From positions 62,001-126,000 of the forward strand of contig NZ_JABAIJ010000016.1 of assembly GCF_012641435.1 (NCBI RefSeq): a stretch of DNA of 64,000 nucleotides. Reading direction: 5' to 3'. Below the pieces are notes generated by a model. It was given only the letters and a program-made list of their open reading frames with translations. It was not told the DNA's origin and did no database searches. Shown one piece after another: positions 42,131 to 53,400 of the stretch. Position 1 is the first letter of the stretch; each line of letters begins with the position of its first letter. Made by a program: the position numbers and the translations under genes. This DNA is from Rhizobium sp. P38BS-XIX. GTDB lineage: Bacteria; Pseudomonadota; Alphaproteobacteria; Rhizobiales; Rhizobiaceae.

Positions 42131-44425
42131 TTATTGGATGTAAACCGGAACGATCGCGGATGTCTCGTCGCGATAGGGCAGGCGGATTTGGAAGCGGTGC
42201 TCACCGCTCTGGATCGGCCAGAAGACAGGCTTGTCGGGGTCGGTAACCGCAAACGGCTGTCCATCCACATACCAGACGATTTGCGGCACATGAGGCTGGA
42301 CATCGGCTTTCAGGGCCAGCCGGTTGAATGCCGCCGGCTGTTCTGGGTTGCGCCAGATCTGGCTGTTGCGAGCGGGCGTGGATATGGCCAGATGGATCTG
42401 CGGGTCGGAGGCATCGACCTTGGCGAGTGAATAGCCTTGGCTTCTCCCCGCAATCGCGCTGATCGGCAACGATGTAAGATTTTCACTCGGCCGGGAAGGC
42501 GATATCGCTGCCACTTTCGGCATCTCGTCAGGTTTCAGCCATTCCACCAGAGTCCGGCTGCAGCTATTGTCGTTTGCCTGTCCGTTGACGACGCAGACCG
42601 CAATAGGCTTACGATCCGGCGGCGTCGGAAAGCGTGAATCGGCGATGTCCCCGGGCTTGTTGCCATGCACCCGATCGATGATGGCATGTACGAGATGGGC
42701 GGCACTTCCTGCACCGGTCATCCGGTTCATGGTACCGGCGTCACCGCGGCCGATCCAGACGCCGACGATGACCTTTTCCGAATAGGCCATGGCCCAGGCG
42801 TCGCGATAGCCTTGTGACGTGCCGGTCTTGATGGCGACGGGGAATGGATATTCCAGTGAGCCATAACGATGGAAGCTCGGCAGTCGCGCCTGTGGATCGG
42901 ACAGGAAAGAGGTGATCAATCGTGCTGTATCCAACGACAGGATCCGTACAGCCTGTGGCTGCGGCTGTTCGCGCGCCCAGCGCAGATCACGCAATTGTCC
43001 GTCATTGGCCAGCGCGCCATAGGCGCGCATCAGCCTGTCCAGCCGCGTCGGCAGCGACCCGATTGCCATCGACAGGCCAAAGTGGTCTGCAGGCGTCTCA
43101 AGGTCGTGCAGACCAAGATCGCGTAGAAAGCGAAATGCTGTCTCGAGACCGATGGTGCGCAGCAGATTGGTGGCCGGCACGTTGCGTGAATTGGCCAGGG
43201 CCTGGCGCGGCAGCATGGGGCCAAGGAATTCCCGGTCCGCGTCGCCGATGCCTGATGCACCCTCTGGCAGATCCAGCAGCATATCCGTCGGTTTCAGGAC
43301 GCCGCGCTCGAATCCCAGCGCATAGATAAAGGGTTTGAGCGTCGAGCCGGGTGAACGTTGCGTTCGTGTGTAGTCGAACGCGCCGGCATACCTGCCGTAG
43401 TAATTGCTGGAACCCACCTGGGCGAGCACTTCACCCGTTTGACGCGACACGACCATGACGCCGACCTGCTGCGCGCCAGCAGGACGCCAACTGTCGAGAT
43501 ATTGGCGCGCAAGAGCGGTAACATCCGCCTGCAGCGGAAGGTCGATCGTCGTGTGGATCAACGGCGCCGTTGCGGACGACGGTGTAATCTCCCTGGTCTC
43601 GATGAGGTCGTGATATCGCAGGATCAGATGCAGTGCGTCCGGACGGCGAGGCAGATCCGGCATGCGCATCTCGGCGAGCTGTCGATGGGCGATTTCCGCC
43701 TCGTCGGCGTTGATGACGCTCTGTTTTGCGAGGGCATTCAGCATTTGATGGCCGCGCTGGATGGCACGGCGCAAACCCTCCGGTCGAAAGGGATTCATGC
43801 GGGTCGGCGATTGCGGGATTGCCGAAAGCAATGCGATCTCCGCCCAGGAAAGGTCGGCGACCGGTTTGTCAAAATAGAGCCGTGCCGCATGGGCGATGCC
43901 GTGGCTGCCATTGCCATAAGGCGCCAGCCGCAGATATTGCGCCAGTATCGCTTCACGGCCATAACGCAGGGTCAGCAATACGCCTGTACCGGCTTCGAGA
44001 ACCTTGTGCATAAGGGTGCGCGATTCCGGCTGCTGCATCCGCGCGACTTGCATCGCAATCGTAGAGGCACCCGAGCGGCGTCCGACGCCGCCGATATTTT
44101 GCCAGGCGGCACGGCCGACAGCATAGGGATCGACGCCTGCATGCTCATAGAACCGCCTGTCCTCAAGCGCGAGCGTTGCCTTCACGACGCGGTCCGGCAG
44201 TTTCTCCAGCGGCCAGTAGCCGTAATCGATCCGCCCGCTTTCCCGATCGGCATGGCCAATCTGGGCGAGAAACGCGCCACCGCGATCATAGAGGATCGGC
44301 GTCGGCGCGGGTGCGTCGAGGTGTGCGCGCTGATTGATGAAATAGCCATAGGTCAGGGTACCCGCTGCGAGGATCAGCAGGGAAAAAGACACGAGCTTTG
44401 ATCGACGGCTTCCCCAAAATTTCAT
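42131..44425 (-). CDS. pbpC: Penicillin-binding protein 1C
   Basis: A 764-residue bifunctional murein synthase anchored by an N-terminal helix (about 10-30). The GT51 transglycosylase domain holds LEDRRFYEHAGVDP and a QVARMQ region (about 85-240). The transpeptidase domain holds the serine motif SPGSTLKPF, SRN and KTGTS. The C-terminal PBP1C domain is present (about 670-764). In many bacteria pbpC sits beside an alpha-2-macroglobulin gene, as here (50 bases upstream), and is thought to repair the wall after breach. Confidence 0.93.
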   Translation of the reverse strand: MKFWGSRRSKLVSFSLLILAAGTLTYGYFINQRAHLDAPAPTPILYDRGGAFLAQIGHADRESGRIDYGYWPLEKLPDRVVKATLALEDRRFYEHAGVDPYAVGRAAWQNIGGVGRRSGASTIAMQVARMQQPESRTLMHKVLEAGTGVLLTLRYGREAILAQYLRLAPYGNGSHGIAHAARLYFDKPVADLSWAEIALLSAIPQSPTRMNPFRPEGLRRAIQRGHQMLNALAKQSVINADEAEIAHRQLAEMRMPDLPRRPDALHLILRYHDLIETREITPSSATAPLIHTTIDLPLQADVTALARQYLDSWRPAGAQQVGVMVVSRQTGEVLAQVGSSNYYGRYAGAFDYTRTQRSPGSTLKPFIYALGFERGVLKPTDMLLDLPEGASGIGDADREFLGPMLPRQALANSRNVPATNLLRTIGLETAFRFLRDLGLHDLETPADHFGLSMAIGSLPTRLDRLMRAYGALANDGQLRDLRWAREQPQPQAVRILSLDTARLITSFLSDPQARLPSFHRYGSLEYPFPVAIKTGTSQGYRDAWAMAYSEKVIVGVWIGRGDAGTMNRMTGAGSAAHLVHAIIDRVHGNKPGDIADSRFPTPPDRKPIAVCVVNGQANDNSCSRTLVEWLKPDEMPKVAAISPSRPSENLTSLPISAIAGRSQGYSLAKVDASDPQIHLAISTPARNSQIWRNPEQPAAFNRLALKADVQPHVPQIVWYVDGQPFAVTDPDKPVFWPIQSGEHRFQIRLPYRDETSAIVPVYIQ

Positions 44426-44475
44426 TTGCCTGCCGGCTGGCTCCTCGTCCGATCTGCGTTCAGATCGCGGTGGGC

Positions 44476-47400
44476 TTATTTCGCCACCACGATCTGCACG
44501 GCAGCGCTCATTCCCTGCACACCCTTCTGATACATGGTCTCCGCCGAAGCCTGGGGCTGCGTATACGAGCCGGGGATCAGGGCGCGGCTTCGATAGGCGA
44601 AGGTGTAGTTGCCTTTTGCAAGCCTGTCCGACGCGGCGAAGACCTGATCGTCACCATAAGAGACCCAGTCGCTCGGCAGGGTCGACGTCATGGAGGGCGT
44701 GGCTTCTGCCGGTGCGGTGGCTATGTTGGGATTCAGTGGATCGAGCCCTGCGGCAAGCGGCAGCGTGAGAGCCACGTGGGTCCGATCTTCCGAAACGACC
44801 AGTTCCACTCTCTCTTCGAGAATGTCGCCAACCTTGAGCTGGATAGCGCCGGTCCCATCGGGAGCGAGCTTTTCCAGTGGCGCATCACCGGCATGAACCC
44901 GATAGAGCGTGCGAGTCAGCGCGAAGCCCTGGCTTTGCGCCTGCGCCTTGTAGCCGGGATCGGCCGATAGATAGTTCGTCTCCACAAGCGCAAGCGCGGA
45001 TGTCGATCCGGCATTGCTGATGGTGATGTTGCCTGAGTCCAGAGTGACCTGACGCAGCACGGGTGTATTGGCGTCCAGCGTTAGCGTCTGCGTGTTGCCA
45101 TTCTGAGCAAGCGTCAATGGCAATGGCGTCGTTGGCCTTTGCCAGGCGGCGGCCAGGGCGCGGATCGCCGCTGAGGTGGCGTTGGTCGAGCCCCAACCAT
45201 CGCCTTCACCCAGTTGCAGCAGGGCTGTTTTCAGGGCGGGATAGCGCGGGTCGGTTTCCGAAGTCAGGGCTGCGGCACGCACCATTTCCGCAAGGCTGCG
45301 GGTCTCCGACGGCAGGATGATGGGATTGCCGCCATCCTGTGCCTGACCGTTATAGACCAGCTGACCATCGCGCGAGAGAATGCGCACGCGCGACCACATC
45401 GCATCGGCCAAACCGCCGACGAGGCGCGGATCGGCATCCGGTGCGGCAGCGGCGGCGGCCGTCATGCGAGCAACGCTGACATTCGGCATCAATGCTGCGG
45501 AGCGGGCCAATTCCGCCGTATACGCCGGATCAAGCTTGCCGCCTTCGGCCAGAGCCGTCAACGCCTCGACTCGTTCGCGAATTTCGTCTCCGGTGAGGAG
45601 GTGCGGATAATCCGAACGCAGCGACAGTTTCAAGACGCTCGCCAGGCGATCGGTCAATGCTTTGTCGACCGGTTCGCCTGCCTTCTCAGCCGCAATCAGA
45701 AACGAATAGGCCCAGGCCGTCAGCGACACATTGCCTTTGCTGTGTGGCCAGAAGCCGACGAGCCCATCGGCATCGATGGCCTGGCTGATGGCCAGCACCG
45801 TGTTGTGCACATCGCCGTCGACGCGCTTGTCGAGATTTGCAGCGGCCAGGATCGGCGCAAAGCTTTTGAAGGCTACGCCGGAGGACGCAAGCGATATCCG
45901 TTGCTCCGTGGAACCGTAGGGAGCTTCTACCAGGGTGTTGAGCCCGGCGACGAGCTTCACCAATGCCGGATCGGAGGCTAGTGTAATCGCACGCTGAAAC
46001 GATCCGGCGCGAATATTGTCTTGCGGAGCCGCCAGCGTTTTCGAGCCGCCGGCCGGAATCTCGACGATCTCGTAATGTTTGATCGGAACGCGGTCGGATT
46101 TCAGCGGCAGCGTGATTTCGACGGCGTCGCGCGCATGGTCGGCCACGCGCTCCACTCCAAACCGGAGTCGCACGTCGTCCTTACCGGGTTTCGGCTCCGG
46201 TACGGTCGCCAGAACACCGATATGAGCCGGCTTGTTCTGTTCCCAATTGAAGGAAAAATCCTTGCTGCCCGCCAGCGTCAACCCGTCGGAAACGATCGAT
46301 GCCGCACCGGCGCCGCCGGCGCCTTCGACAATGCGGGCAATGACGCCTGCCTCGAACTGGTCGCCATACCGCAGAAAACGGGGCAGCGAGGGTTGTGCGA
46401 CGATTTCCTGCCGGATCAGCATCTCACCCGTGCCGTAACCGAACCTGTCGGGTCCGCTAACGGCCTTGGCGCGCAGTTTGAACACGGTCAAGGAGTCTGG
46501 AAGTTTCACCTTTATCTTGGCAGTGCCATCCGCACCGATCTTTACGTCGGGAAGGTAGATCGGCACTGGCGTAAAATTCTTGCGGACGGAGATATTGTTA
46601 TCCGTTCCCCAGTCCTCGCGCTCGTCGCCGCCAGGCACTTCATCAAGGGGAATGATACCAAAGGCCATGTTGCGGGTATCGCGCAGCGCCATGGTGGATG
46701 GACGTCTGACGATAAAATTCGGCAGCGGATCCAGCGGTTGTTCCGTCGCAAGCGACAGAACAGCCTGGTCGATCATCCAGAAGGTGGCGTCGCCGGAGAT
46801 AGGCTGGCCGGTATCATCGGCCAGATGAAGCGTCACTTCGACCTCGTCGCCGGGGCGAGCCTTCTTCGGATAATCCATGGTGACGGTCACGGTGTTCTTC
46901 ACCGGTTTCACCGTTACTGTCTTCGTTGCGGCGATCGTGACGGGTTTGCCCTGATCGAAAGGCGCGTTCGGCGTCGGAGTGCTTGTCTCCAATCTGCCGC
47001 GCATGATGAGGAAATGCACCGGAATCTGCGGCGTGTATTCCTTGCGCACTGGCAGCGCATAGTGGCCGTAGCCGTCGGCAATATCCACCCAATCGTAGTG
47101 GAACTTGCCTTCAGGCTCCTCGACGACGGCCAGCGCGCGCGCTGTCTGGAACGGGGACTGGATCAGCAGGTTGGCAGTTTCGCCGGGGATGTAACTATCC
47201 TTGTCCGTGGTGACGGTCGCTGTTCGCGCCGGCGGCTGTGCCCAGGTAACCGGCGTGGTGCCGCCGACGAAGAAATCGACGCTGACCTGCTGGCGACGAC
47301 CGACGCGATCGCTGGCTTCCAGCTGAACGATGTACACACCCGCGTCTTTGGCCTCCAGCGCCAGGGTCCGGATATCCTTCGTGCTGGTGATCTTGCGCTC

Positions 47401-50400
47401 CAGAACGGTCTCGTCCATCTCCTGCGTGACGTATTTCGCCGAACCCTGGCTGAAGTCGCTCGCCTGCAAGGTCGATGTCCAGTTGCGGTGGATCAGCCGA
47501 GCGGTCATTTCCAATCCGGCCACCGGCTCGCCATTGCCGTCGACGGCCAAAATCTCAGGTTCTATCGCACCCGGCTTCGGGACATAGCGTGGCACCTTCA
47601 GGCCGAGCACGAAAGGCGGAACGGCATAGACATTGGTGATGCTGCGTACCTGAAGATCGTCGTCGCCGGTTACGGTCGCCTCGATCATGTAGCGGCGCGG
47701 CTGCGCGGTCGGCTCGATCGTCGTATCGAAGCTGATGCGCGAGGCGCCGCCGGCATCCGTGCTGCCGTCTCGCTCCAGTGCCGGCGAAGACTTGAATTCA
47801 TCGCCGCCGGAATAGCGGGAGTCCGTCGAAAACAGGAAGCCGTCGTGGCCGGGGGGCGTCCAGTTGTAGGGATATTGCACGGCGCGCCAACGAATGGGAC
47901 GATCCGCCAGCAATCCGCCTGCAAAATAGCGCGCGATCAGATCGACGTTGAACGAGGCGTCGAGCGGTACCGTCTGCGGATTGTTGAGAACGACCTCGAA
48001 GGTCGGGAGGCGATAGGCTTCCTTCTTGAAGGAAATGCTGCCGCATTGCGTCGTATTGTCGGCCGTGTCGTCGCCACTGTCAGCATTGTCGGCGGTCTGC
48101 GCGGAATCGGCCTGGGTGTCGTCTGCCTGACCATCGTCGGCATTGCCGTCGGTTGCCTGGCCGTCGGTATTTTCATCATCGCCGGATTTCTGCGCCGGCT
48201 GGTTCTCATCGGCTGCCGTATCTCCGGGCTCGAAATGGACTTTGTAGTCACCGGTCGCGGGCGTTTCGGCATCGAACTTGTGATAGAAATCACCGTAGGC
48301 GTCGAGTTTCACCGGGACGCGCCACTCCTGCTTGTCGGGACCGGTAATGACGATCTGACCGCCTTGTGTCGGCAGCGTCAGGTGGCCGCCGAGATAGCTG
48401 CGGACGTATCCCTTGATATGAACGGGCTCTTCCGGCCGGTAGATCGGCCGCTCCGTGAACACATGGCAAAGTGTGCGTGCCTGTTCGGTGCGATCTTCCT
48501 GCGGATTGGTGGTCCAATTCAACCATGGGGTCGACGGCTTGGTCCAATTATCCTGGGAATATTGGGCTGGCGCGTTGTCCGGGTCGACAACGAGAGTATC
48601 GAGCCCTTTCGTCACGATAACGCGCCGGATCCTTGCCTCCGCGCGCTGTTGCAATTCCCAGGAATAAAAGCCCTGGGCGTCCGTCGTGCCGGTCGCAAGG
48701 GTCACGTATTTGCCATTCTGCAGCCCGTCGAGTCGAACCTGCGCTCCGCTGATCGGCTTGCCATTCGAAAGCGAGGTGACGGCGAAGCGCACGCGGCTCT
48801 GCTCCTCAACAGCACTCAAGGTCAGGTCGGTCACCTGAACGCGCAGCCAATGCCGCGTCTGGTTGTCTACCGCACGCAGACCGACGAGGTAGGTGCCCGG
48901 CTGGTCCGTGCCTGCAATCCTTGCAAAGAGCGGCTTCAGATCGAGGCCGAATTTCATGTCGACGCCGCCTTTGTGGATCGGCAGGTCCACGAACTGCGAA
49001 ATTGCGGGAGATCCGAGAGCCTTGACGCGGGCTGTGATCGCGTCTCCTGAGATATCATCGCCATTGGCCCACTTCTGCGGCTCCTTGCCCGGCAAGGGCG
49101 GCGCGTCGTCGTCATTCGTATCGAGGCCCGCTTGAGGGAAAGGCCAAAAATCACGCGAGAGCGGATCGATCGCATGGATGCGCACGTCGGCTCTGTCGTA
49201 GCCGCGTCCGCGCACCGGCACGAGCTGCGGGCCAAAGCGCTCGACAACACCTTGCGACGCATCCCAGACAAGCGAGGCCTGTTCCGGCGCGAAGGCGAAT
49301 TTGCGGTTGAAGCCTGTGGCAAGCGGCCTGCCGCGCTCATCCGTGAGCGCACCGGCGGCAACATCGAGCGTATAGACCTTGTCGGTCAGAAAGCGACCAT
49401 GGACATAGAGGCGCCCATTGCTCGCCTCGGCACTCAGATCGTCCACTGGCGGAGAAATGCGAAGGGCGTCGCGAACTGAAAATTGCGCGCCCGTCACTGG
49501 ATTGCTCGAAAACCGGAAGATCAGTCCGCGGCCTTTGTTGGCGGTATCGGCGCTCTCGACCGGATTGCCGTTGTCATCGGTCGATGCGCTGGAGCTGCTG
49601 ACGGTGGCGTTGGAGGTGCAACGCAAGATGCCATCAGTCGTCGTGGCGTCGAAGCCCTGTCCGCAATCGGAACTGGTCATGGTGAAGGGCACGGCGGTCC
49701 GGACGCGGAGCTCGAACGTCTGATCGCTGAAGTCGGGCGTATCTGCCAGTTTCAACCGCAAGATGGCAACGCGGCCATCGGGTACGCTGGTATGCAGCTT
49801 AACCACATAGGATTGCTGGTCGCTGCGGCTGTTGCGCTCCAGAGGCTGGATATCGAAATCCTGCGCTCCGAGCATCAGGCCGCCCTCGTCGCCGATCCCG
49901 GGCGCCGGGCGCAGCTCGATGGACAGAAGGCGGGCAAGTGCAGCCACATCGACGGGTTCGGCAAAGGTCAGCGTGATTTGGTCAAGCTCGTTGACGGGGT
50001 CATCGCCGGCGGCGGGGGCGGTGGAAACCGGCACGGGCAGCAGCGGCACAAGCTCCGTCTCGCCGCCGGCATCCTTGTCTTGACCCTGCATCTTTATTTT
50101 GACGCGGGCGAGAGGCTGCCATTTGTCGGCGGGTCGGAATTGCAGCGCACGCGGTCCGAGCCATTGCCAGGCACCGGCTGTTGCCGGCTCCACGGTCGCG
50201 AAACGTTCGGGTGAATCTTCCGGACCGCCGGCCGCAGGGCCGGTATCCGTCGGGAAGAAAATCGTCACCGGATCGTAGGCGCGCAAAAACCTCTCCGGCA
50301 CGATTTTCACGCCGTCGGAGCGCTGGAGCATATCCAGTGTCGGAGAGGCCATATTTTGCTGCGCGTAGCTGCTTATTGTCAGCGATGAAGACGCAAAGGC

Positions 50401-50451
50401 GAGGGCAATGAGAAATACAATCTTCGTCATTGGCTTTTTCATTGGTTTCAC
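44476..50451 (-). CDS. Bacterial alpha-2-macroglobulin without thioester cysteine
   Basis: A 1991-residue secreted protein with several MG-type domains, the A2M region (YLPDVKIGADGTAKIKVKLP, LPDSLTVFKLRAKAVSGPDRFG) and the helical thioester-domain barrel at about 1490-1800. The thioester site, CLEQ in YfhM, reads YGSTEQ (45902-45919), so Ser replaces Cys and no thioester can form. The signal peptide (SSYAQQ end) has no lipobox, so the protein is probably soluble, unlike E. coli YfhM. An acidic D/Q/T-rich insertion lies at about 740-800. GTG start at 50451 overlaps the previous stop; an ATG at 50442 is an alternative. Likely a periplasmic protease-interacting protein working with PbpC. Confidence 0.9.
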   Translation of the reverse strand: MKPMKKPMTKIVFLIALAFASSSLTISSYAQQNMASPTLDMLQRSDGVKIVPERFLRAYDPVTIFFPTDTGPAAGGPEDSPERFATVEPATAGAWQWLGPRALQFRPADKWQPLARVKIKMQGQDKDAGGETELVPLLPVPVSTAPAAGDDPVNELDQITLTFAEPVDVAALARLLSIELRPAPGIGDEGGLMLGAQDFDIQPLERNSRSDQQSYVVKLHTSVPDGRVAILRLKLADTPDFSDQTFELRVRTAVPFTMTSSDCGQGFDATTTDGILRCTSNATVSSSSASTDDNGNPVESADTANKGRGLIFRFSSNPVTGAQFSVRDALRISPPVDDLSAEASNGRLYVHGRFLTDKVYTLDVAAGALTDERGRPLATGFNRKFAFAPEQASLVWDASQGVVERFGPQLVPVRGRGYDRADVRIHAIDPLSRDFWPFPQAGLDTNDDDAPPLPGKEPQKWANGDDISGDAITARVKALGSPAISQFVDLPIHKGGVDMKFGLDLKPLFARIAGTDQPGTYLVGLRAVDNQTRHWLRVQVTDLTLSAVEEQSRVRFAVTSLSNGKPISGAQVRLDGLQNGKYVTLATGTTDAQGFYSWELQQRAEARIRRVIVTKGLDTLVVDPDNAPAQYSQDNWTKPSTPWLNWTTNPQEDRTEQARTLCHVFTERPIYRPEEPVHIKGYVRSYLGGHLTLPTQGGQIVITGPDKQEWRVPVKLDAYGDFYHKFDAETPATGDYKVHFEPGDTAADENQPAQKSGDDENTDGQATDGNADDGQADDTQADSAQTADNADSGDDTADNTTQCGSISFKKEAYRLPTFEVVLNNPQTVPLDASFNVDLIARYFAGGLLADRPIRWRAVQYPYNWTPPGHDGFLFSTDSRYSGGDEFKSSPALERDGSTDAGGASRISFDTTIEPTAQPRRYMIEATVTGDDDLQVRSITNVYAVPPFVLGLKVPRYVPKPGAIEPEILAVDGNGEPVAGLEMTARLIHRNWTSTLQASDFSQGSAKYVTQEMDETVLERKITSTKDIRTLALEAKDAGVYIVQLEASDRVGRRQQVSVDFFVGGTTPVTWAQPPARTATVTTDKDSYIPGETANLLIQSPFQTARALAVVEEPEGKFHYDWVDIADGYGHYALPVRKEYTPQIPVHFLIMRGRLETSTPTPNAPFDQGKPVTIAATKTVTVKPVKNTVTVTMDYPKKARPGDEVEVTLHLADDTGQPISGDATFWMIDQAVLSLATEQPLDPLPNFIVRRPSTMALRDTRNMAFGIIPLDEVPGGDEREDWGTDNNISVRKNFTPVPIYLPDVKIGADGTAKIKVKLPDSLTVFKLRAKAVSGPDRFGYGTGEMLIRQEIVAQPSLPRFLRYGDQFEAGVIARIVEGAGGAGAASIVSDGLTLAGSKDFSFNWEQNKPAHIGVLATVPEPKPGKDDVRLRFGVERVADHARDAVEITLPLKSDRVPIKHYEIVEIPAGGSKTLAAPQDNIRAGSFQRAITLASDPALVKLVAGLNTLVEAPYGSTEQRISLASSGVAFKSFAPILAAANLDKRVDGDVHNTVLAISQAIDADGLVGFWPHSKGNVSLTAWAYSFLIAAEKAGEPVDKALTDRLASVLKLSLRSDYPHLLTGDEIRERVEALTALAEGGKLDPAYTAELARSAALMPNVSVARMTAAAAAAPDADPRLVGGLADAMWSRVRILSRDGQLVYNGQAQDGGNPIILPSETRSLAEMVRAAALTSETDPRYPALKTALLQLGEGDGWGSTNATSAAIRALAAAWQRPTTPLPLTLAQNGNTQTLTLDANTPVLRQVTLDSGNITISNAGSTSALALVETNYLSADPGYKAQAQSQGFALTRTLYRVHAGDAPLEKLAPDGTGAIQLKVGDILEERVELVVSEDRTHVALTLPLAAGLDPLNPNIATAPAEATPSMTSTLPSDWVSYGDDQVFAASDRLAKGNYTFAYRSRALIPGSYTQPQASAETMYQKGVQGMSAAVQIVVAK

Positions 50452-53400
50452 TTCGATCCCGTGGGCTTCAAGCCGGCACGTTGCAGATAATCACTGATAA
50501 CTTCGGGTGGTGGACCCGCGGGTGGCGGCGACAACCCCACCACGGATGGTCTGACGATGAGCGTCGGTGCATCGGCCGGTGCACGCGCTTCCAGCAGATA
50601 GTTACCCGCCGCAAGTTGCTCGAGCTGATTGATACCTTCGCCGATCACCTCGCCCTTTGCATTCAGCAGCCGGCTGACCGCAAGATCCGGATCAGAGCGC
50701 AGCCCGACACCGATATTGCCGCCATTCTTGACCTCGAAGCCAAAGAGCGCCGTGGTGCCTGGGGCAAGTACGACCGGGGCTCCAACACCGTCGTTTACAG
50801 GAACGACTGGCGTTGCCGAGACATTGAGGTTGCCTGACAACGGTCCTTCATGCGTGGAATAGAGCGTTAGCGTCGCATCGCCGGCCGCAACGTAGCGGTG
50901 GAACTCGGCTCCTGTCGGAAACAGCTGCAAGTCCCTGTGGCCATTTTGCTCGAGAGCAATGATGACGGGGGCGTCGGTGCTTGCATCCAGCACCATCGGC
51001 TTGTCGGGGTTGATATGGAAAGCCATGGCCTCACCCTCGAGAGGCAGGCTTTGCGGCAGCGCCAGTGATTTCAGTTCTGGCTTGGGCCAGGGGGATTGAC
51101 CACCGCGCTCCAGCCAAAGGGCGACGAGCCCCGCGCCATGATCGACGATCAGTTGGCCCGGACCAGACACGGTCATGCCGTCACCGCGGGCAACGCGGCC
51201 GTCTGCTCCGATAAAGGTAGCCGAACCACCGGAGACCTTGATGACGTCTCCCTTTGCGGCATCGACCGCGATTTCTTCCGAACCGACGGTTCCGAAGAAA
51301 CGGCGCTTGATCTGATCGTTGCCCAGCGTAACGGCCTGACCCGGTGACAGGCTGACGCGTGCAGAGCCGGTTTCAGGGGTGAGGTTGACGAGCCAGATTT
51401 CTTCGGCCGACGTTGCAAGGTTGCGCGACAGCGGCGCGGCGCCCGACCAGACATTCAACAGCTGCGAACTCGAGGGTGCGGAGACGACGGCGATGCCGGG
51501 TGCCACATCCAGCGTCAGGCGCTTGATGCCATTCGTCAGCTTTACGGGCTGCGCGCTGAACGCCGGAATAGTTGCCGTATAGGTTCCGTTCAACTGCACT
51601 GCCTCGAGCTCCGTCGCATCGATCGGCTTCAGCCGCATCTGCAAGCCCTCGTCGCTCGCCGCGTTCCAGACATGCAAATCCTGGCGATCGGCAAGCGCTG
51701 CCGCGCTATTGAGACTGACCCCCATGCCGCGTCCGGCCGCCAGACCAGGCTGACCAAAAGCTGAATCCGCGCGCCAGAACCTTACTTTACCCGGCGTGGC
51801 CGTTGTCGCTGGGACGACTGCCCTATCGCCCGGCGCGAGCGTCAGCGCAATTTTGGCGTTGGGCTCGGCAGGATCGACTTGGATGTGTCCTGCCGTGTTG
51901 GAGACCAGCCACAGGTGATCCGATTGCGGTGCGAAAAGCCCTGAAGTCGCTGTCGTCAGCGGGCGGTCGGCGCTTGCGCCGGCAAGCAGGTCTGCCGTGA
52001 CGCCAAGGTTCACAAGCCCGGCCGATGGCGCATGCGCGAGCGCAACGTTCAGCGAGATGCCGAGGCCATCGATCGTCATGGGTTCGAGAGCGACATTGCC
52101 AGGTTCCCTCATGCCGCGGGCAATGTTACGTGCGCCGATCTTGATGGGCGCAGCTCCCCCATCAAGGGTCCAAACAGATGCACGCCATTGCGCGTCGTTG
52201 TCGGAATGAGGCCACGCTATCAGCGGTGTGCGTCCACGCGCGAAGGCCTGTGGTTTCCAGTTGCCGTCAGCGTCGCGCTTTTCGACAGAGAGCACGAGGT
52301 CGCTCGTCGACTGCGCCGCAACGAGGGCAAGCTGATCCTTGACGCCGGCGGGCAGCGGAAACGTGAAGACGGACGCACCGTTGACTTCGGCTGTGCCGTG
52401 ATCGGTGAGCGCGGGTTGATCCCGCTCTTGCGGCAAAGCGAATTGTATCTCGATATCGGCGGCACTGGCTTGATCGTCGCTTGCCGTGTCCTGGTCATCG
52501 CTGCTTGTGTCGGCATCCTGAGTATCGGAATTATCTTCCGATGAGCTGGTGCCGGTGCCTGAAGCTACCGCGCGATCGAGAGAGAGCGTATAGGATCCGG
52601 CTGCCAGGCGGGTCGAAAGTGCAATGTTCCAATCATCGCTGCGTCCGGCCAGGCGCTCGATAACGGCGCCATGCTCGTCCTTCAGCACACCTTTGATTTC
52701 GTCCCGACCGAAGGTGCCGAGGCTGACGACGCGGCTATTTTCAACATTGAAGGTCAGCTCGGACGGAAGGTTGATGAAGCGCGCTTCCCCAGGCTGCAGA
52801 TCCTTGGTGTTCAAGGTGATCTGGTAGTCAAGCCGATCGTCGTGCGCGAGACTGGTGAGATCGATCCGATAATGTCCGGCCTTCAACTTGCCGCTGAATT
52901 GAGGTGACGCGACAAATCGGGCGATCTGCTCATTGTCGTTGCGCACTAGCGTGCCAATCATGCCTTCGGTCAGATCGATGCTGACATTGGCATCGGCCTG
53001 AAGATCGAACGTCCAGCTGTCGGGAATACGCGTGTCGCTCTTGCTCTGCGGCTCGCGCCACTGGAACGACTGGGCTTCATTGAAGGCCAGGGGATGCGGT
53101 CCGTGGCCTTGCAGCTGAGGCGGCTCGACCACCGGTCTCAGACGCGCGACGAAACGGGTATCGACGTCGCGAGGCAGGATCACCAGGCGATAATGTCCAG
53201 GCGTGAAATCCTGCGTGAGCGTCGAGAGCGGCCCCGGGGCGGTCAGTGGCCAACCTTCCATATCCTCCAGTCGAGCCGTCAGATCGCCACCAAGGGAATA
53301 GAGATCGAGCTGGTATGATCCCGCGGTTGCTATTTCCAGCGGCACAACGGCGCCACGACCGCCGGAGAGGATTCCACGGCTGGTCCCATCGGGCACCAGT

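Noticed and set aside
46021..49050. A 1009-residue open frame on the plus strand.
   Set aside because: It lies wholly antisense to the alpha-2-macroglobulin gene, has Arg/Gly/His-rich composition typical of GC-rich shadow frames, and shows no domain or ribosome site.
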